This document shows, in pieces, positions 44,358-53,045 of a stretch of DNA of 64,000 bases. Positions within the stretch are counted from its first letter, which is position 1. Every line of letters starts with the position of its first letter. Where the stretch lies: contig NZ_BSTL01000001.1 of the NCBI RefSeq assembly GCF_030269485.1, forward strand, positions 246,892-310,891, read 5' to 3'. Both the position numbers and the translations under genes were made by a program. The notes under the pieces are model-generated. The model was given only the letters and a program-made list of their open reading frames with translations, was not told the DNA's origin and did no database searches. Source of the stretch: Actinoplanes sp. NBRC 103695 (GTDB taxonomy: Bacteria > Actinomycetota > Actinomycetes > Mycobacteriales > Micromonosporaceae).

Positions 44358-45245
44358 ATGAGTCTGCGTTACCGAAGGGGCACCCGGGTCAATCGCAAGG
44401 CGATCGGCGCGGTTGTGATCGCCGGCGTGCTGGTGGCCGGCGGCTTGACGGGTGTGCAGCTCGCGTCCGCCGGGGAGACGAAGGCCGCGGATGTCGTGGT
44501 CGTGGACGGTCAGCAGTTCGACGTCTCGCAGTGCGCCGAGCTGGCGATCAACGGTGGCGTGGTGCTCTGTGACGGCGAGGAACTGGCGCCGGTCGAGAAC
44601 CAGGGCGCCGCCGAGGCGGCCGCGGCTTCGGCCGCCGCGCTCGAGACCGCCTGCGACACGTTCGCGATCGACCAGGCCGCCGCCGACGCGGAGGCCGCCG
44701 GCCAGGGCGAGGAAGGTGCCGAAGAGGGTGCCGAGGGCGCGGGCGACGCGTCCGCCGCGCCGGAGGAGCCGCCGGCCGCGAAGGCGAAGCCGAAGATGGG
44801 CGAGCTGAAGAATTCGCTGCGTGGCGCCGTCAAGCGGGCCAAGGAAGCGCGTAAGGCGGCCCGCGAGGCCGCCAAGGAAGCCGAGAAGGCCGGCAAGGGC
44901 AAGGGCAAGGGCGAAGAGGCCGGCGCGGGCGACGAGGGCGCCGGCGACGAGGCCGGTGCTGGTGACGAGGCCGGAGCCGGCGAGGAGGGCGGCGACGCCG
45001 CTGCCGCCGACGTCGACGCCGCTCGGGCCACGCTGCTGCAGTCCTGCCTGGACTTGGCCGTGGCGAAGGCCGCGGCCGGTGCGGGCGCCGGTGCCGGCGA
45101 AGAGGGTGCCGGTGATGAGGCTGGTGCTGGTGATGAGGCCGGTGACGAGGCTGGTGCCGGCGACGAGGCGGGTGCTGGTGACGAGGCCGGTGCCGGCGAC
45201 GAGGCCGGCGCTGCCGACGAGGGCGCCGCGAAGGCCAAGAAGTAG
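44358..45245 (+). CDS. Secreted low-complexity Ala/Gly/Glu/Asp-repeat protein
   Basis: 295-residue protein of unknown function. An N-terminal signal or anchor (AIGAVVIAGVLVAGGLTGVQLASA) precedes a small domain with four Cys (QFDVSQCAEL, GVVLCDGEEL, ETACDTF, LLQSCLDLA). Between and after these lie a basic helical stretch (SLRGAVKRAKEARKAAREAA) and many GDEAGA-type six-residue repeats, also visible as 18-bp DNA repeats near 45110-45215. It ends KAKK. ATG 44358 is preferred (GAGGAG 5 nt upstream); two more starts lie just before. A strong terminator follows. Confidence 0.7.
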   Translation: MSLRYRRGTRVNRKAIGAVVIAGVLVAGGLTGVQLASAGETKAADVVVVDGQQFDVSQCAELAINGGVVLCDGEELAPVENQGAAEAAAASAAALETACDTFAIDQAAADAEAAGQGEEGAEEGAEGAGDASAAPEEPPAAKAKPKMGELKNSLRGAVKRAKEARKAAREAAKEAEKAGKGKGKGEEAGAGDEGAGDEAGAGDEAGAGEEGGDAAAADVDAARATLLQSCLDLAVAKAAAGAGAGAGEEGAGDEAGAGDEAGDEAGAGDEAGAGDEAGAGDEAGAADEGAAKAKK

Positions 45246-45277
45246 TACTGAGGCCGAGCAGTAACAATTGACGGCCC

Positions 45278-45319
45278 GAGAAAGAACGTTCGTTCCCCTG
45301 GGAACGAGCGTTCTTTCTC
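45278..45319 (+). terminator. Strong terminator after the repeat-protein gene
   Basis: Stem of 19 bp, GAGAAAGAACGTTCGTTCC / GGAACGAGCGTTCTTTCTC, with one G-T type mismatch and a 4-nt loop, followed by TTTG. It is 33 nt past the stop codon and 28 nt before the M20 peptidase start. Confidence 0.85.
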
Positions 45320-45346
45320 TTTGTGACGGCTCGGTAGGCTCGGCCG

Positions 45347-46465
45347 GTGGAGCTCGATGCGCTGCTGGACCGTGCCGCCGGCCTGATCGCGATCCCGTCC
45401 ACCGCGGACCGCCCCGACGACCTGGCACGGGCCCTCGACCTGGTCCTGGACTCGGTGGGTCCGGGGTTCGCCGTCCGCCGCTTCACCTCGCGGGGCAAGC
45501 CGAGCGCGCTGGTGTCCACAACGCCCGGCCGGAACGATTTCCGGGTGATCCTCAACGGACACCTCGACGTGGTGCCCGGTTCCCCCGACCAGTTCGTGGC
45601 GCGACGCGAGGGCGACCGCCTGTACGGCCGCGGCGCCCAGGACATGAAGGTCGCCGCGCTCGTTCTCGCCGAGGTGTTCCGCGAACTCGCGCCCGTCCTC
45701 CCGTACCCCCTGGGTCTGCAGTTGGTCTGTGACGAGGAGGTGGGCGGGTTCGACGGGACGGCACACCAGATCGAGCGGGGTGTCACGGCCGGCTTCGTGG
45801 TGATCGGCGAGCAGAGCGGCCTGCGCGTGGTGGCCGAGTCGAAAGGGCTGCTCCAGGTCCGGCTCGTCGCGACCGGGCGGGCGGCGCACGCGGCCTATCC
45901 GTGGCTCGGCGACAACGCGCTGATCAAGGTGACCCGGGCCGTCGAGGAGATCCTGCGGCACTACCCGGTGCCGGCGGCCGAGGAGTGGGTGACCACCGTC
46001 AACGTGGCCCGGATCGTGACCGGCAACGCGGCGGTCAACCAGGTGCCGGCGGACGCGACGGCGTGGCTGGACGTGCGGTTCCCGCCGGAGGACGGGCGGA
46101 GCGGTGCCGAGATCGCCGCGCACCTGGACGGGCTGGCCGGCGACGGCGTCGAGGTGATCGTCGACTCGGTCGCGCCCCCGCACCACGCCGACCCGCAATG
46201 CGCCGAGGTCAAGCTGCTGCAGCGAAGCGACCCGCCGGACGCCGAGGCGCACGGCGGCGGCTCGCGGCGCGGGGACCTGCTGCGCAAGCACGGGGCCGCG
46301 GACGGCCGGTTCTACTCGGCGCGCGGCGTCAACGCGGTGATCTTCGGGCCGGGCGGGGACGGTCAGCACGGGCCGGCCGAGTACCTCGACGTCACCACGG
46401 TCGAGCCGTACTACGCGGCGGTCAGCGGGTTCCTCAGGGCGATCGAGGCCAGCGGCGCGGGGTAG
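45347..46465 (+). CDS. M20-family metallopeptidase (ArgE/DapE/CPG2-like)
   Basis: 372-residue zinc hydrolase of acylated amino acids or dipeptides. Metal and catalytic motifs are NGHLDVVP, GRGAQDMK (bridging Asp) and CDEEVGG (catalytic Glu); the dimerisation lid begins with KGLLQVRLVATGRAAHAAYP. GTG start at 45347. Exact substrate not evident. Its last 55 bp overlap the 3' end of the convergent GGDEF-EAL gene. Confidence 0.88.
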   Translation: MELDALLDRAAGLIAIPSTADRPDDLARALDLVLDSVGPGFAVRRFTSRGKPSALVSTTPGRNDFRVILNGHLDVVPGSPDQFVARREGDRLYGRGAQDMKVAALVLAEVFRELAPVLPYPLGLQLVCDEEVGGFDGTAHQIERGVTAGFVVIGEQSGLRVVAESKGLLQVRLVATGRAAHAAYPWLGDNALIKVTRAVEEILRHYPVPAAEEWVTTVNVARIVTGNAAVNQVPADATAWLDVRFPPEDGRSGAEIAAHLDGLAGDGVEVIVDSVAPPHHADPQCAEVKLLQRSDPPDAEAHGGGSRRGDLLRKHGAADGRFYSARGVNAVIFGPGGDGQHGPAEYLDVTTVEPYYAAVSGFLRAIEASGAG

Positions 46466-48630
46466 CCGTACAGGAAGCCCTGGCCCGCGGGGCAGCCGAG
46501 TTCCAGCAGCATCTGCGCCTGGGCCGGATCCTCGAGGCCCTCGGCCACCGCGGTCAGCCCGATCGCGCCGAACAGCTGCCACAGGGTGCCGACGATCCGT
46601 GCCGCCGCCGGGTCGCGGGCGATGTCCCGCACGTACGTCCCGTCGATCTTGACGATGTCCGCGGGCAACCGGTGCAGGTGCCGCAGCGAGGCGTAGCCGG
46701 TGCCGAAGTCGTCGATCGCGATCCGTACGCCGGTGGACCGCAGCAGCGCCAGCGTGCCGATCACGTCGGACTCATCGGCCAGGGCGCTCTCGGCCACCTC
46801 GAGCACCAGCTGCTCCGGTCGCAGCCCGGCCTGGGCGAGCATGGTCGCCACGGTTGCCGGGAACGACGGGTCGAGCATCTGCGACGGCGAGACGTTGATC
46901 GACAGGTAGGCGTCGCCCGCGCCCGGCCACGCCGCGAACTCGGCCAGGGCCCGCCGCAGCACGGACACGCCCACCTCGGCGATCACGCCGGCCCGCTCGG
47001 CGACCGGGATGAACACCTCGGGCGGCACCGAGCCGAGGTACGGGTGCTCCCAGCGCGCGAGCGCCTCGACGCCGATCACCTGCCGGTCGGCCAGCGTCAC
47101 GATCGGCTGGTAGACGACGTCCAGCAGGTCGTGCGCCAGCGCCTGGCGCAGCTCGGCGCGGAACATCATCTCCCGGTCGAAGCCCTGCCGCATCGACGGC
47201 TCGAACATCGCGTACGTGTTCTTGCCCTGCGCCTTGGCCGCGTACATCGCGAGGTCGACGTTCTTGCGCAGGTCCTCGGCGTACATCGGGCCGGTGGCGA
47301 CCGCGACGCCGACGCTGGCGCCGACCTGGACCGTGCGGGAGCCGACCTGGAACGGCGCGTGCAACTCCGCCAGCAGCCGCCGCGCCTGCGCGGGGAGCCC
47401 GTCGACCCGGCCGGTGAGCACGGCGAACTCGTCACCGCCGAGGCGGGCGATGGTGTCGTCCGGTTCGAAGCAGGCGCGCAGCCGGTCGCCGACGGTACGC
47501 AGGACGACGTCGCCGGCGTCGTGGCCGAGGGAGTCGTTGACCAGCTTGAAGTCGTCGAGGTCCAGATACACGACCGCGACCGGAGTCCCGGCGGCGAGCG
47601 TCACCTCGAGCCGCTCGGTGAACTGCGCGCGGTTGCCCAGCCCGGTCAGCGGGTCGTGGTACGCCTGGTACCGCATCCGCCGGGTGAGCGTCGAGTTGTG
47701 CAGCAGCGTGGACAGCTGCCGCAGCAGGATCAGGACCAGCCCGGCGAGCAGCGGCACCACCTCGGGCGCGCCGACCCGCCCGCCGCCGATCGTCTGCCCG
47801 GCCACGACGGACGCGGCCAGCCCGAACGGCACGTACGGCAGCAGGATCCGCCAGCGGGTCAGCACGCCGGCGTCGTTCTGCTCGGCCGGCCATCGTGCCG
47901 CCGCCCAGGAAGCCGCGCCGAGGGCCGTGAAGCAGATGAAGAAGCCGGCATCCGACGACTGGCCGGTGAAGTAGGTCCCGGCCGAGGTGTCCAGCAGGAA
48001 CATGGAGTCCGAGGCGGTCATGCCGGCCAGGCCCAGGATGATCAGGATGGCGATGCCGCGGCCACCGCCCCGGGCGCGGGCGGCCACGAGGACGGCCATG
48101 GTGGCCAGCACGATGTCGCCGACCGGGTACGCCAGGGACACCACGAACGCCAGCTTGGAGTCGGCGCCGGCCTCCCACACCGACCGCACGGTGATCACCC
48201 AGCCGACGACGAACAGCGCGCACCCGACGATCAGGCCGTCGAGCAGCACCGTCGTGCGGGCGCGGACCGAGCTGAAGCCGGAGATCAGCCACAGGCCGGC
48301 CGCGCCGAGCACCGGGAGGCCCAGGTAGCCGGCGTCGGCGAGCGAGGGGAACAGCACCTCGGCGTGCACGACCAGCTCGTTCCAGGACCAGTAGAAGTTG
48401 CCCAGGCCCCAGCTGAGGCAGCCGCCGCCGAGCAGCGCCCAGCCGTGGCGGGCGTTGCCAGTGAGGCGCCGCGCGGCGAGGAAGCCGAGCACCCCGGCCG
48501 CGCAGGCGAGCGCGCTGCTGGCGAGCTGCGTGTAGGTCGCGGCCGCGGTGTGCGAGAGCAGGACGACGGGCACGCCGGCCGCGAGGCACAGCGCGACCAG
48601 CGCCGTCATCTGCCTCCGCCGACCCGTCAC
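46411..48630 (-). CDS. Membrane GGDEF-EAL cyclic-di-GMP protein
   Basis: 739-residue protein with nine to ten hydrophobic segments (about 1-300), then GGDEF and EAL domains. The GGDEF site is intact (LGGDEFAVL), as are the EAL residues (EALARWEHP, NVSPSQ, DDFGTGYASL, KIDGTYV, AVAEGLED), so both c-di-GMP synthesis and breakdown are possible. The membrane part resembles the seven-segment sensor of actinobacterial c-di-GMP enzymes. It is transcribed alone. Confidence 0.92.
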   Translation of the reverse strand: MTGRRRQMTALVALCLAAGVPVVLLSHTAAATYTQLASSALACAAGVLGFLAARRLTGNARHGWALLGGGCLSWGLGNFYWSWNELVVHAEVLFPSLADAGYLGLPVLGAAGLWLISGFSSVRARTTVLLDGLIVGCALFVVGWVITVRSVWEAGADSKLAFVVSLAYPVGDIVLATMAVLVAARARGGGRGIAILIILGLAGMTASDSMFLLDTSAGTYFTGQSSDAGFFICFTALGAASWAAARWPAEQNDAGVLTRWRILLPYVPFGLAASVVAGQTIGGGRVGAPEVVPLLAGLVLILLRQLSTLLHNSTLTRRMRYQAYHDPLTGLGNRAQFTERLEVTLAAGTPVAVVYLDLDDFKLVNDSLGHDAGDVVLRTVGDRLRACFEPDDTIARLGGDEFAVLTGRVDGLPAQARRLLAELHAPFQVGSRTVQVGASVGVAVATGPMYAEDLRKNVDLAMYAAKAQGKNTYAMFEPSMRQGFDREMMFRAELRQALAHDLLDVVYQPIVTLADRQVIGVEALARWEHPYLGSVPPEVFIPVAERAGVIAEVGVSVLRRALAEFAAWPGAGDAYLSINVSPSQMLDPSFPATVATMLAQAGLRPEQLVLEVAESALADESDVIGTLALLRSTGVRIAIDDFGTGYASLRHLHRLPADIVKIDGTYVRDIARDPAAARIVGTLWQLFGAIGLTAVAEGLEDPAQAQMLLELGCPAGQGFLYGYPAPLASIALRNPLTAA

Positions 48631-48705
48631 CGCCGTCTCATCGGCCGCCCCGCCGTCGACTTGAGCCCGCCGTCGATCGAGTCCGGCGCCGACCGGAGCC
48701 GGACC

Positions 48706-49515
48706 TCAGGCCTCGCCCATGACCAGGCCCTCGATGGTGTGCTTCTGGGTGATCGGCTCCAGCTTGTCGACCACCGGGCAGACCAGGTGGTCGCGTGCGG
48801 CGGCGGGCAGCGACTCCCGGTAGGCGCGGGTGACGGCCATGTCGTGCTTGTCGCCGTTGCCGGCGCCCGGGGCGTCGACGCCGAGGACCAGCACGGGACG
48901 GGCGTGCCGCGAGAGGTTCCTGGTGCCGCGGTGGACGGTCAGGGCCGAGCGGGCCGAGATGTCGCCGCGCTGCGGGAACTTGCGCACCGCCCGCTCCTGG
49001 TAGCGCGGGTAGCGGTCCTTGGGCGGGAACATGCCGTGGTCGAAGTCGGGCTCGTCGTCGAACTGCGTACCCGGAGCGATCTCGAAAGGCCCCATGTCCT
49101 CGGCCGTGTCGACGGCCGTCAGGTTGAAGGCGAGCGAGTCGAGCTCGCGTCGCTCCTTGGTGAGGGCGGGCATCGGGAAATCCCGGTGCCACGGCTGGTC
49201 GGCCGCGCCGGCGAACGGGATGTCGAACCCGAGTTCGACGATCTGGTAGCTCGGGCCGAGCACCGCCTCGCTGACCCCCATCACCCACGGGTGCGTGACC
49301 AGCTCGGCGAAGCCGCGCAGCTGCTCGGGGTGGATCTCCACGTAGTAGCGGTGCGGCCCGCGCCCGACCGCGCCGCCGGGCCGGTCGATCGCCTTCGCGA
49401 ACGCCGCCTCGATGTCCTCGCGCATCCGGTCGGCCCACTCGGCGCTGAAGGCACCCTTGAGGGCCGTGATGCCGTCGGTGTAGATCGCGTCTCGTTCCGC
49501 TTCGAATGCCGTCAT
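48706..49515 (-). CDS. Phytanoyl-CoA dioxygenase (PhyH) family protein
   Basis: 269-residue Fe(II)/2-oxoglutarate-type dioxygenase. The metal triad is His110-x-Asp112 (PWHRDFP) and His195 (LTVHRGTRN), with Arg207 placed to bind 2-oxoglutarate. It would hydroxylate a small molecule or fatty-acid derivative. It is 36 nt downstream of the DUF4873 gene on the same strand and may belong to the oxidative cluster at 49.5-55.6 kb. Confidence 0.85.
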   Translation of the reverse strand: MTAFEAERDAIYTDGITALKGAFSAEWADRMREDIEAAFAKAIDRPGGAVGRGPHRYYVEIHPEQLRGFAELVTHPWVMGVSEAVLGPSYQIVELGFDIPFAGAADQPWHRDFPMPALTKERRELDSLAFNLTAVDTAEDMGPFEIAPGTQFDDEPDFDHGMFPPKDRYPRYQERAVRKFPQRGDISARSALTVHRGTRNLSRHARPVLVLGVDAPGAGNGDKHDMAVTRAYRESLPAAARDHLVCPVVDKLEPITQKHTIEGLVMGEA

Positions 49516-49551
49516 GACCTCATCGTGCGCCCTGAGGTGTGACGTCGCAGC

Positions 49552-49839
49552 TCAGCCGAAGTCCGGCCAGGGCGGGAAGCCGGTGCCCGTGAGGCGCAGG
49601 CCGCCCCAGGGATCGGGCTCGCCGAGCTTCGCCGGGACGGGCTCGCCGCCGCCGATCGCGATCGTGGCCTCGCGGGCGCCGGCGCGGTAGGCCTCGACCA
49701 GCGCGGGATCCGGCTCGGTGCGTCCCGCCCAGCGCAAACGTCCCTCCAGCGGCTCGAAGTGCGCGGACAGCCGGACGGCCAGGTCGGCCGAGGCGTCGCC
49801 GACCTGGACGGTGGCAGGGCCGCGAAAGTCTTCACTCAT
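49552..49839 (-). CDS. DUF4873-like small protein
   Basis: 95-residue soluble protein, rich in beta-type sequence (DFRGPATVQVGDASADLAVRL, HFEPLEGRLRWAGRTEPD, GLRLTGTGFPP). It resembles the DUF4873 module that in actinobacteria is found alone or fused to flavin monooxygenases. The start overlaps the TetR stop by 8 nt, so they are co-translated. A helper role for the monooxygenase at 53042-54496 is inference. Confidence 0.72.
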   Translation of the reverse strand: MSEDFRGPATVQVGDASADLAVRLSAHFEPLEGRLRWAGRTEPDPALVEAYRAGAREATIAIGGGEPVPAKLGEPDPWGGLRLTGTGFPPWPDFG

Positions 49840-50482
49840 GGTGCATCCATTCGTCCGGAACGCCGTCCGGGACGACGCGCAGGTTGGCGATGCCGCCCCA
49901 GAGGAACGTGGCCAGGTAGTCGCTCAGCGCCGGCCGGCTGATCGGCTGCTGGGTGCGCAGCCACCAGTCACCGACGGTCTGGACATAACCGACGATGCCG
50001 TACGCCCAGGGCAGCGCCGCGCCGGAGTCGAGGCCGACGGCGCGCAACCGGTCGCCCAGGATGCGCGCCAGGCCGCTGGACACGGTGTCGACCACGTCGA
50101 CCACCACGTCGTTGCCGCGCTCGATGCCGGACGGGTGCACCACGAACCGGTAGACGTGCGGGTCGCCCTCGATGTAGGCGAGATACGCGTCGACGGCGGC
50201 GGCCACCACGTCGCGCTCCGCGCGTACCGCGGAAACAGCCGGACCGATCGCCGCGAGCAACCCGGCCGCTGTCTCCTGGCCCACCGCCTGCCAGAGCTCG
50301 GATTTGTCCGCGAAGTAGCGGTAGAGCACGGGCTTGCTCACCCCGGCGTGCGCGGCGATCGCCTCCATGCCGAGGTCGGGCCCGTGGGCCCGGATCGCCT
50401 CGATGGCGGCCGCGGTCAGCTGGGCGCGGCGTTGCTCACGGTGCCCGGCCCAGCGTTGACTGCGGCCGTCGGGAGAGTTCAT
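49832..50482 (-). CDS. TetR-family regulator
   Basis: 216-residue repressor. The N-terminal helix-turn-helix is AIAAHAGVSKPVLYRYFADKSELW; the C-terminal two thirds form the ligand and dimer domain. ATG 50482 is chosen; the frame upstream (to 50518) runs through the operator palindromes. It diverges from the AurF-like oxygenase gene with a 47-bp intergenic region containing GTTAC dyads, and is followed by DUF4873. Confidence 0.9.
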   Translation of the reverse strand: MNSPDGRSQRWAGHREQRRAQLTAAAIEAIRAHGPDLGMEAIAAHAGVSKPVLYRYFADKSELWQAVGQETAAGLLAAIGPAVSAVRAERDVVAAAVDAYLAYIEGDPHVYRFVVHPSGIERGNDVVVDVVDTVSSGLARILGDRLRAVGLDSGAALPWAYGIVGYVQTVGDWWLRTQQPISRPALSDYLATFLWGGIANLRVVPDGVPDEWMHHE

Positions 50483-50492
50483 AGTACTAGAA

Positions 50493-50513
50493 GTAACTGT
50501 TACCACGGGTAAC
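50493..50513. promoter_or_regulatory. TetR operator with overlapping dyads
   Basis: GTAAC-T-GTTAC (50493-50503) overlaps GTTACC-ACG-GGTAAC (50499-50513), giving three GTTAC half-sites in the short region between the divergent TetR and AurF-like genes. The position predicts control of both genes by the TetR protein. Confidence 0.72.
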
Positions 50514-50529
50514 GTCAAGGGGGCGCGCC

Positions 50530-51408
50530 ATGGACAGGGACAAGACGGCGACTCGGCTGCTGCGTTCGTCGGTCGCGAACACCTACGACCCCGAGGTCGA
50601 GATCGACTGGGACGCGCCGCTGCTGAAGGACAAATACTTCTGCCCGCCGGAGCGCTGCAGCCTCTACGGCACCGAGCTGTGGGAACGGCTCACCGAGGAG
50701 CAGCGGATCGAGCTGTCCAAGCACGAGGTCGCCAGCGTGGCCGGGCTGGGCGTGTGGTTCGAGACGATCCTGATGCAGATGCTGCTGCGTGAGTACTACC
50801 GGCAGGACGCCCGGGACCGGCACGCCCAGTACGCGCTGACCGAGGTCGGCGACGAGTGCCGGCACTCGGTCATGTTCGGCCGGATGATCGACCGCTTCGG
50901 CTGCCCGTACTACCGCCCGGCCGGACGCGACGGCTGGCTCGGCAAATACGTCGCGAGCACCGCGATCGGCCCGCGGATGTACGCCGCCACGCTGATCGCC
51001 GAGGAGGTGCTGGACACCTTCCAGCGCGAGGCGATGGCCGACGAGCGGGTGCAGCCGCTGGTGCGCATGGTGTCCCGGATCCACGTGATCGAGGAGTCGC
51101 GCCACGTCCGCTACGCCCGCGAGGAACTCGCCCGGCAGGTGCCGCTGTCCAGCCGGAAGCGGCTGGCCTTCGACCGGCTGATCATCGCCCGCACGGCCTG
51201 GCTGACCGGCAACCGCCTGATCCACCAGGACGTCTACCGGTCGGTCGGCATCGACCCGATGGTCGGCCGGCGCGCGGCCCGCGAGAACCCGCACCATCTC
51301 GCCACGATGCGCTGGGCGGGGGAGCGGGTCGTCGAGTTCCTGGGCGGCCTCGGGCTCATCGACGGACCCGGTGCGTCGTCGCTCTGGAAGCGTTCAGGCC
51401 TTCTTTAG
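50530..51408 (+). CDS. AurF-like diiron oxygenase
   Basis: 292-residue helical protein of the AurF N-oxygenase family. The ligands expected from AurF are found at the right spacing: Glu109/His112 (ECRH), Glu158, His185, Glu189 and His192 (HVIEESRH), with Glu79 a candidate for the first Glu. It would use O2 and a diiron centre to oxidise an amine or aliphatic substrate. AAGGGGG precedes the ATG. It is controlled from the TetR operator and faces the hydrolase-SDR-monooxygenase operon (15-bp tail overlap). Confidence 0.85.
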   Translation: MDRDKTATRLLRSSVANTYDPEVEIDWDAPLLKDKYFCPPERCSLYGTELWERLTEEQRIELSKHEVASVAGLGVWFETILMQMLLREYYRQDARDRHAQYALTEVGDECRHSVMFGRMIDRFGCPYYRPAGRDGWLGKYVASTAIGPRMYAATLIAEEVLDTFQREAMADERVQPLVRMVSRIHVIEESRHVRYAREELARQVPLSSRKRLAFDRLIIARTAWLTGNRLIHQDVYRSVGIDPMVGRRAARENPHHLATMRWAGERVVEFLGGLGLIDGPGASSLWKRSGLL

Positions 51409-52233
51409 GAACTCCTTCGCGAGGCCGGCGAACTCGTCGGCCCGCTCGATCTGCGGCATGTGGCCCGTCCGCGGGAACAGGTGGAAATCCGCGTCCGGCA
51501 GGGCGGCGCGGGCCGCGTCGAGATGCGCGGCGGGCAGGATCAGGTCCTTCTCGCCCCAGACCACCAGGGTCGGCGGGCCGATCTCCTTCGTCGCCGCGAG
51601 CAACTCCGTCCGCCAGCGCGGGTGCACGCCCCGCCAGCCGCCGAGCGACTTCGCCGTCGTGAGGAAGTGCGCGGCGTACTCCGGGCGGGCCGCCACCTTG
51701 AGCCCGAACTCGACCCGCTCCTCGGTGACCAGCGCCCGGTCCACGAACAGGCTGCGCTCCACCTGCACCGAGGCACGCCGGTCGAAGCGCCGCATCAGCC
51801 GCCTGCCCAGCCCGGGGATCGCCAGGATGCGCAGCGCCAACGTCACCTCGCGGCCGAAACCGGCGCTCGCCACCAGGGTCAGCGACCGGGCCAGGCCGGG
51901 CTCGCGGCAGATCATGCGCATGGCCACCGCGCCGCCGAGCGAATTGCCCATCAGGTGCACCGGCCGGCCGACGCCGAGCACGGCCAGAGTGTCCTCGACG
52001 CCGGCGGCCAGGCTGTCCAGGCTCGGCGCGCCGGGCAGCGGGTCGCTCAGCCCGAAGCCCGGCAGGTCCACACTGATCACCCGGTACTCGTCGGCCAGCC
52101 GCTCGTGCTGCGGCGCCCAGTCCTCCAGGCTGCGGGCGATGCCGTGCAGCAGCACCACCGGCGGCGCGTCCGGGTCGCCCGTCTCGCAGGCGCGGATCCG
52201 GGCGCCGTGCACCTCGACCTCGCGTACGGTCAT
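51394..52233 (-). CDS. Alpha/beta hydrolase
   Basis: 279-residue esterase-like enzyme: LLHGIARSLEDW (oxyanion), MGNSLGGAVA (nucleophile Ser), VWGEKDLILP (Asp) and GHMPQIERADEF (His). No signal peptide. Its ATG overlaps the SDR stop as ATGA, so it is the third gene of the monooxygenase operon. In a Baeyer-Villiger pathway it could cleave the ester or lactone made by the monooxygenase; the position recalls lipR in the M. tuberculosis mymA operon. Confidence 0.88.
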   Translation of the reverse strand: MTVREVEVHGARIRACETGDPDAPPVVLLHGIARSLEDWAPQHERLADEYRVISVDLPGFGLSDPLPGAPSLDSLAAGVEDTLAVLGVGRPVHLMGNSLGGAVAMRMICREPGLARSLTLVASAGFGREVTLALRILAIPGLGRRLMRRFDRRASVQVERSLFVDRALVTEERVEFGLKVAARPEYAAHFLTTAKSLGGWRGVHPRWRTELLAATKEIGPPTLVVWGEKDLILPAAHLDAARAALPDADFHLFPRTGHMPQIERADEFAGLAKEFLKKA

Positions 52234-53045
52234 CGGGCCGCCAGCCTGATGAGCCGGGCGATCACCTTCATGTGCGACACCGGCATCAGGCGGGAGAGCG
52301 CCGCGGGCACCTTCGCGCTCGATGCGATCAGGACCCGCGCCTTCCGGCGCGCCACTCCATCCAGGATCTCCGCCGCGGCCTTCTCCGGCGGGTACGACAG
52401 CAGCGCCCGGAACCGGTCACGCTCCTCGCCCACGATCCCGGCCGGCACCTTGCTGCCGAGCGGGGCGTTCTCCGCGATCTTCGTCCGCACACCGCCCGGG
52501 TGCACGGTCGTCACACCGACCCGGCCCTCCAGCTCCGAACGCAGCACCTCGCTGAAGCCGCGCAGCCCGAACTTGCTGGTGCTGTACGCGGCCTGCCCGG
52601 CCGGCGCGATCAGGCCGTACAGGCTGGACACGTTCACCAGGTGGCTGCCCTCGACCGCGAGCAGGGACGGCAGCAGCTCGTGGGTGAGCCGCACCGGCGC
52701 GCGCAGGTTGACGTTCAGCACCCGCTCGAACTCCTCGACCGTGACCTGCTCGAACGTCCCGCCCAGCGCCATGCCGGCGTTGTTGATCAGCAGCGCGATC
52801 CGGGGGTGGTCCGCACGGATCCGGGCGGCGAGTTCGGTGACGGCGTCCGGGTCGGAGAGGTCGGCGACGTGCGTCTCCACGCTGCCGCCGATGCGCTCGG
52901 CCACCGCCTTCAGCCCGATCGCGTCCTTGTCGACCAGCACCAGCTTGCTACCTCGTTCTGCCAGGTCATAGGCGAGCTGTTCGCCGATGCCGGACGCGGC
53001 GCCGGTGACGACGGCGGTCTTGCCGGTGAAAACGAACGGGTTCAT
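52230..53045 (-). CDS. Short-chain dehydrogenase/reductase
   Basis: 271-residue NAD(P)-dependent SDR with cofactor motif TGAASGIG, NNAG motif (LLINNAGMALGG), Ser in VNVSSLYG and the catalytic YSTSK. The start at 53045 overlaps the monooxygenase stop (ATGA) and is preferred to the longer frame. A preference for NAD is suggested by Asp at the end of strand 2 (LVLVDKD). It would interconvert the alcohol and ketone substrate of the monooxygenase. Confidence 0.9.
   Translation of the reverse strand: MNPFVFTGKTAVVTGAASGIGEQLAYDLAERGSKLVLVDKDAIGLKAVAERIGGSVETHVADLSDPDAVTELAARIRADHPRIALLINNAGMALGGTFEQVTVEEFERVLNVNLRAPVRLTHELLPSLLAVEGSHLVNVSSLYGLIAPAGQAAYSTSKFGLRGFSEVLRSELEGRVGVTTVHPGGVRTKIAENAPLGSKVPAGIVGEERDRFRALLSYPPEKAAAEILDGVARRKARVLIASSAKVPAALSRLMPVSHMKVIARLIRLAAR

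Noticed and set aside
44510..46582. Minus-strand frame rich in Ser-Ala-Pro repeats
   Set aside because: It is the complement of the GDEAGA-repeat gene and the M20 gene; the repeats are a by-product of the plus-strand coding repeats.
45901..49542. Plus-strand open frame of more than 1200 codons
   Set aside because: It runs antisense through the GGDEF-EAL and dioxygenase genes, both with intact catalytic motifs, and out of frame through the M20 gene; the translation is low-complexity His/Arg/Gly-rich.
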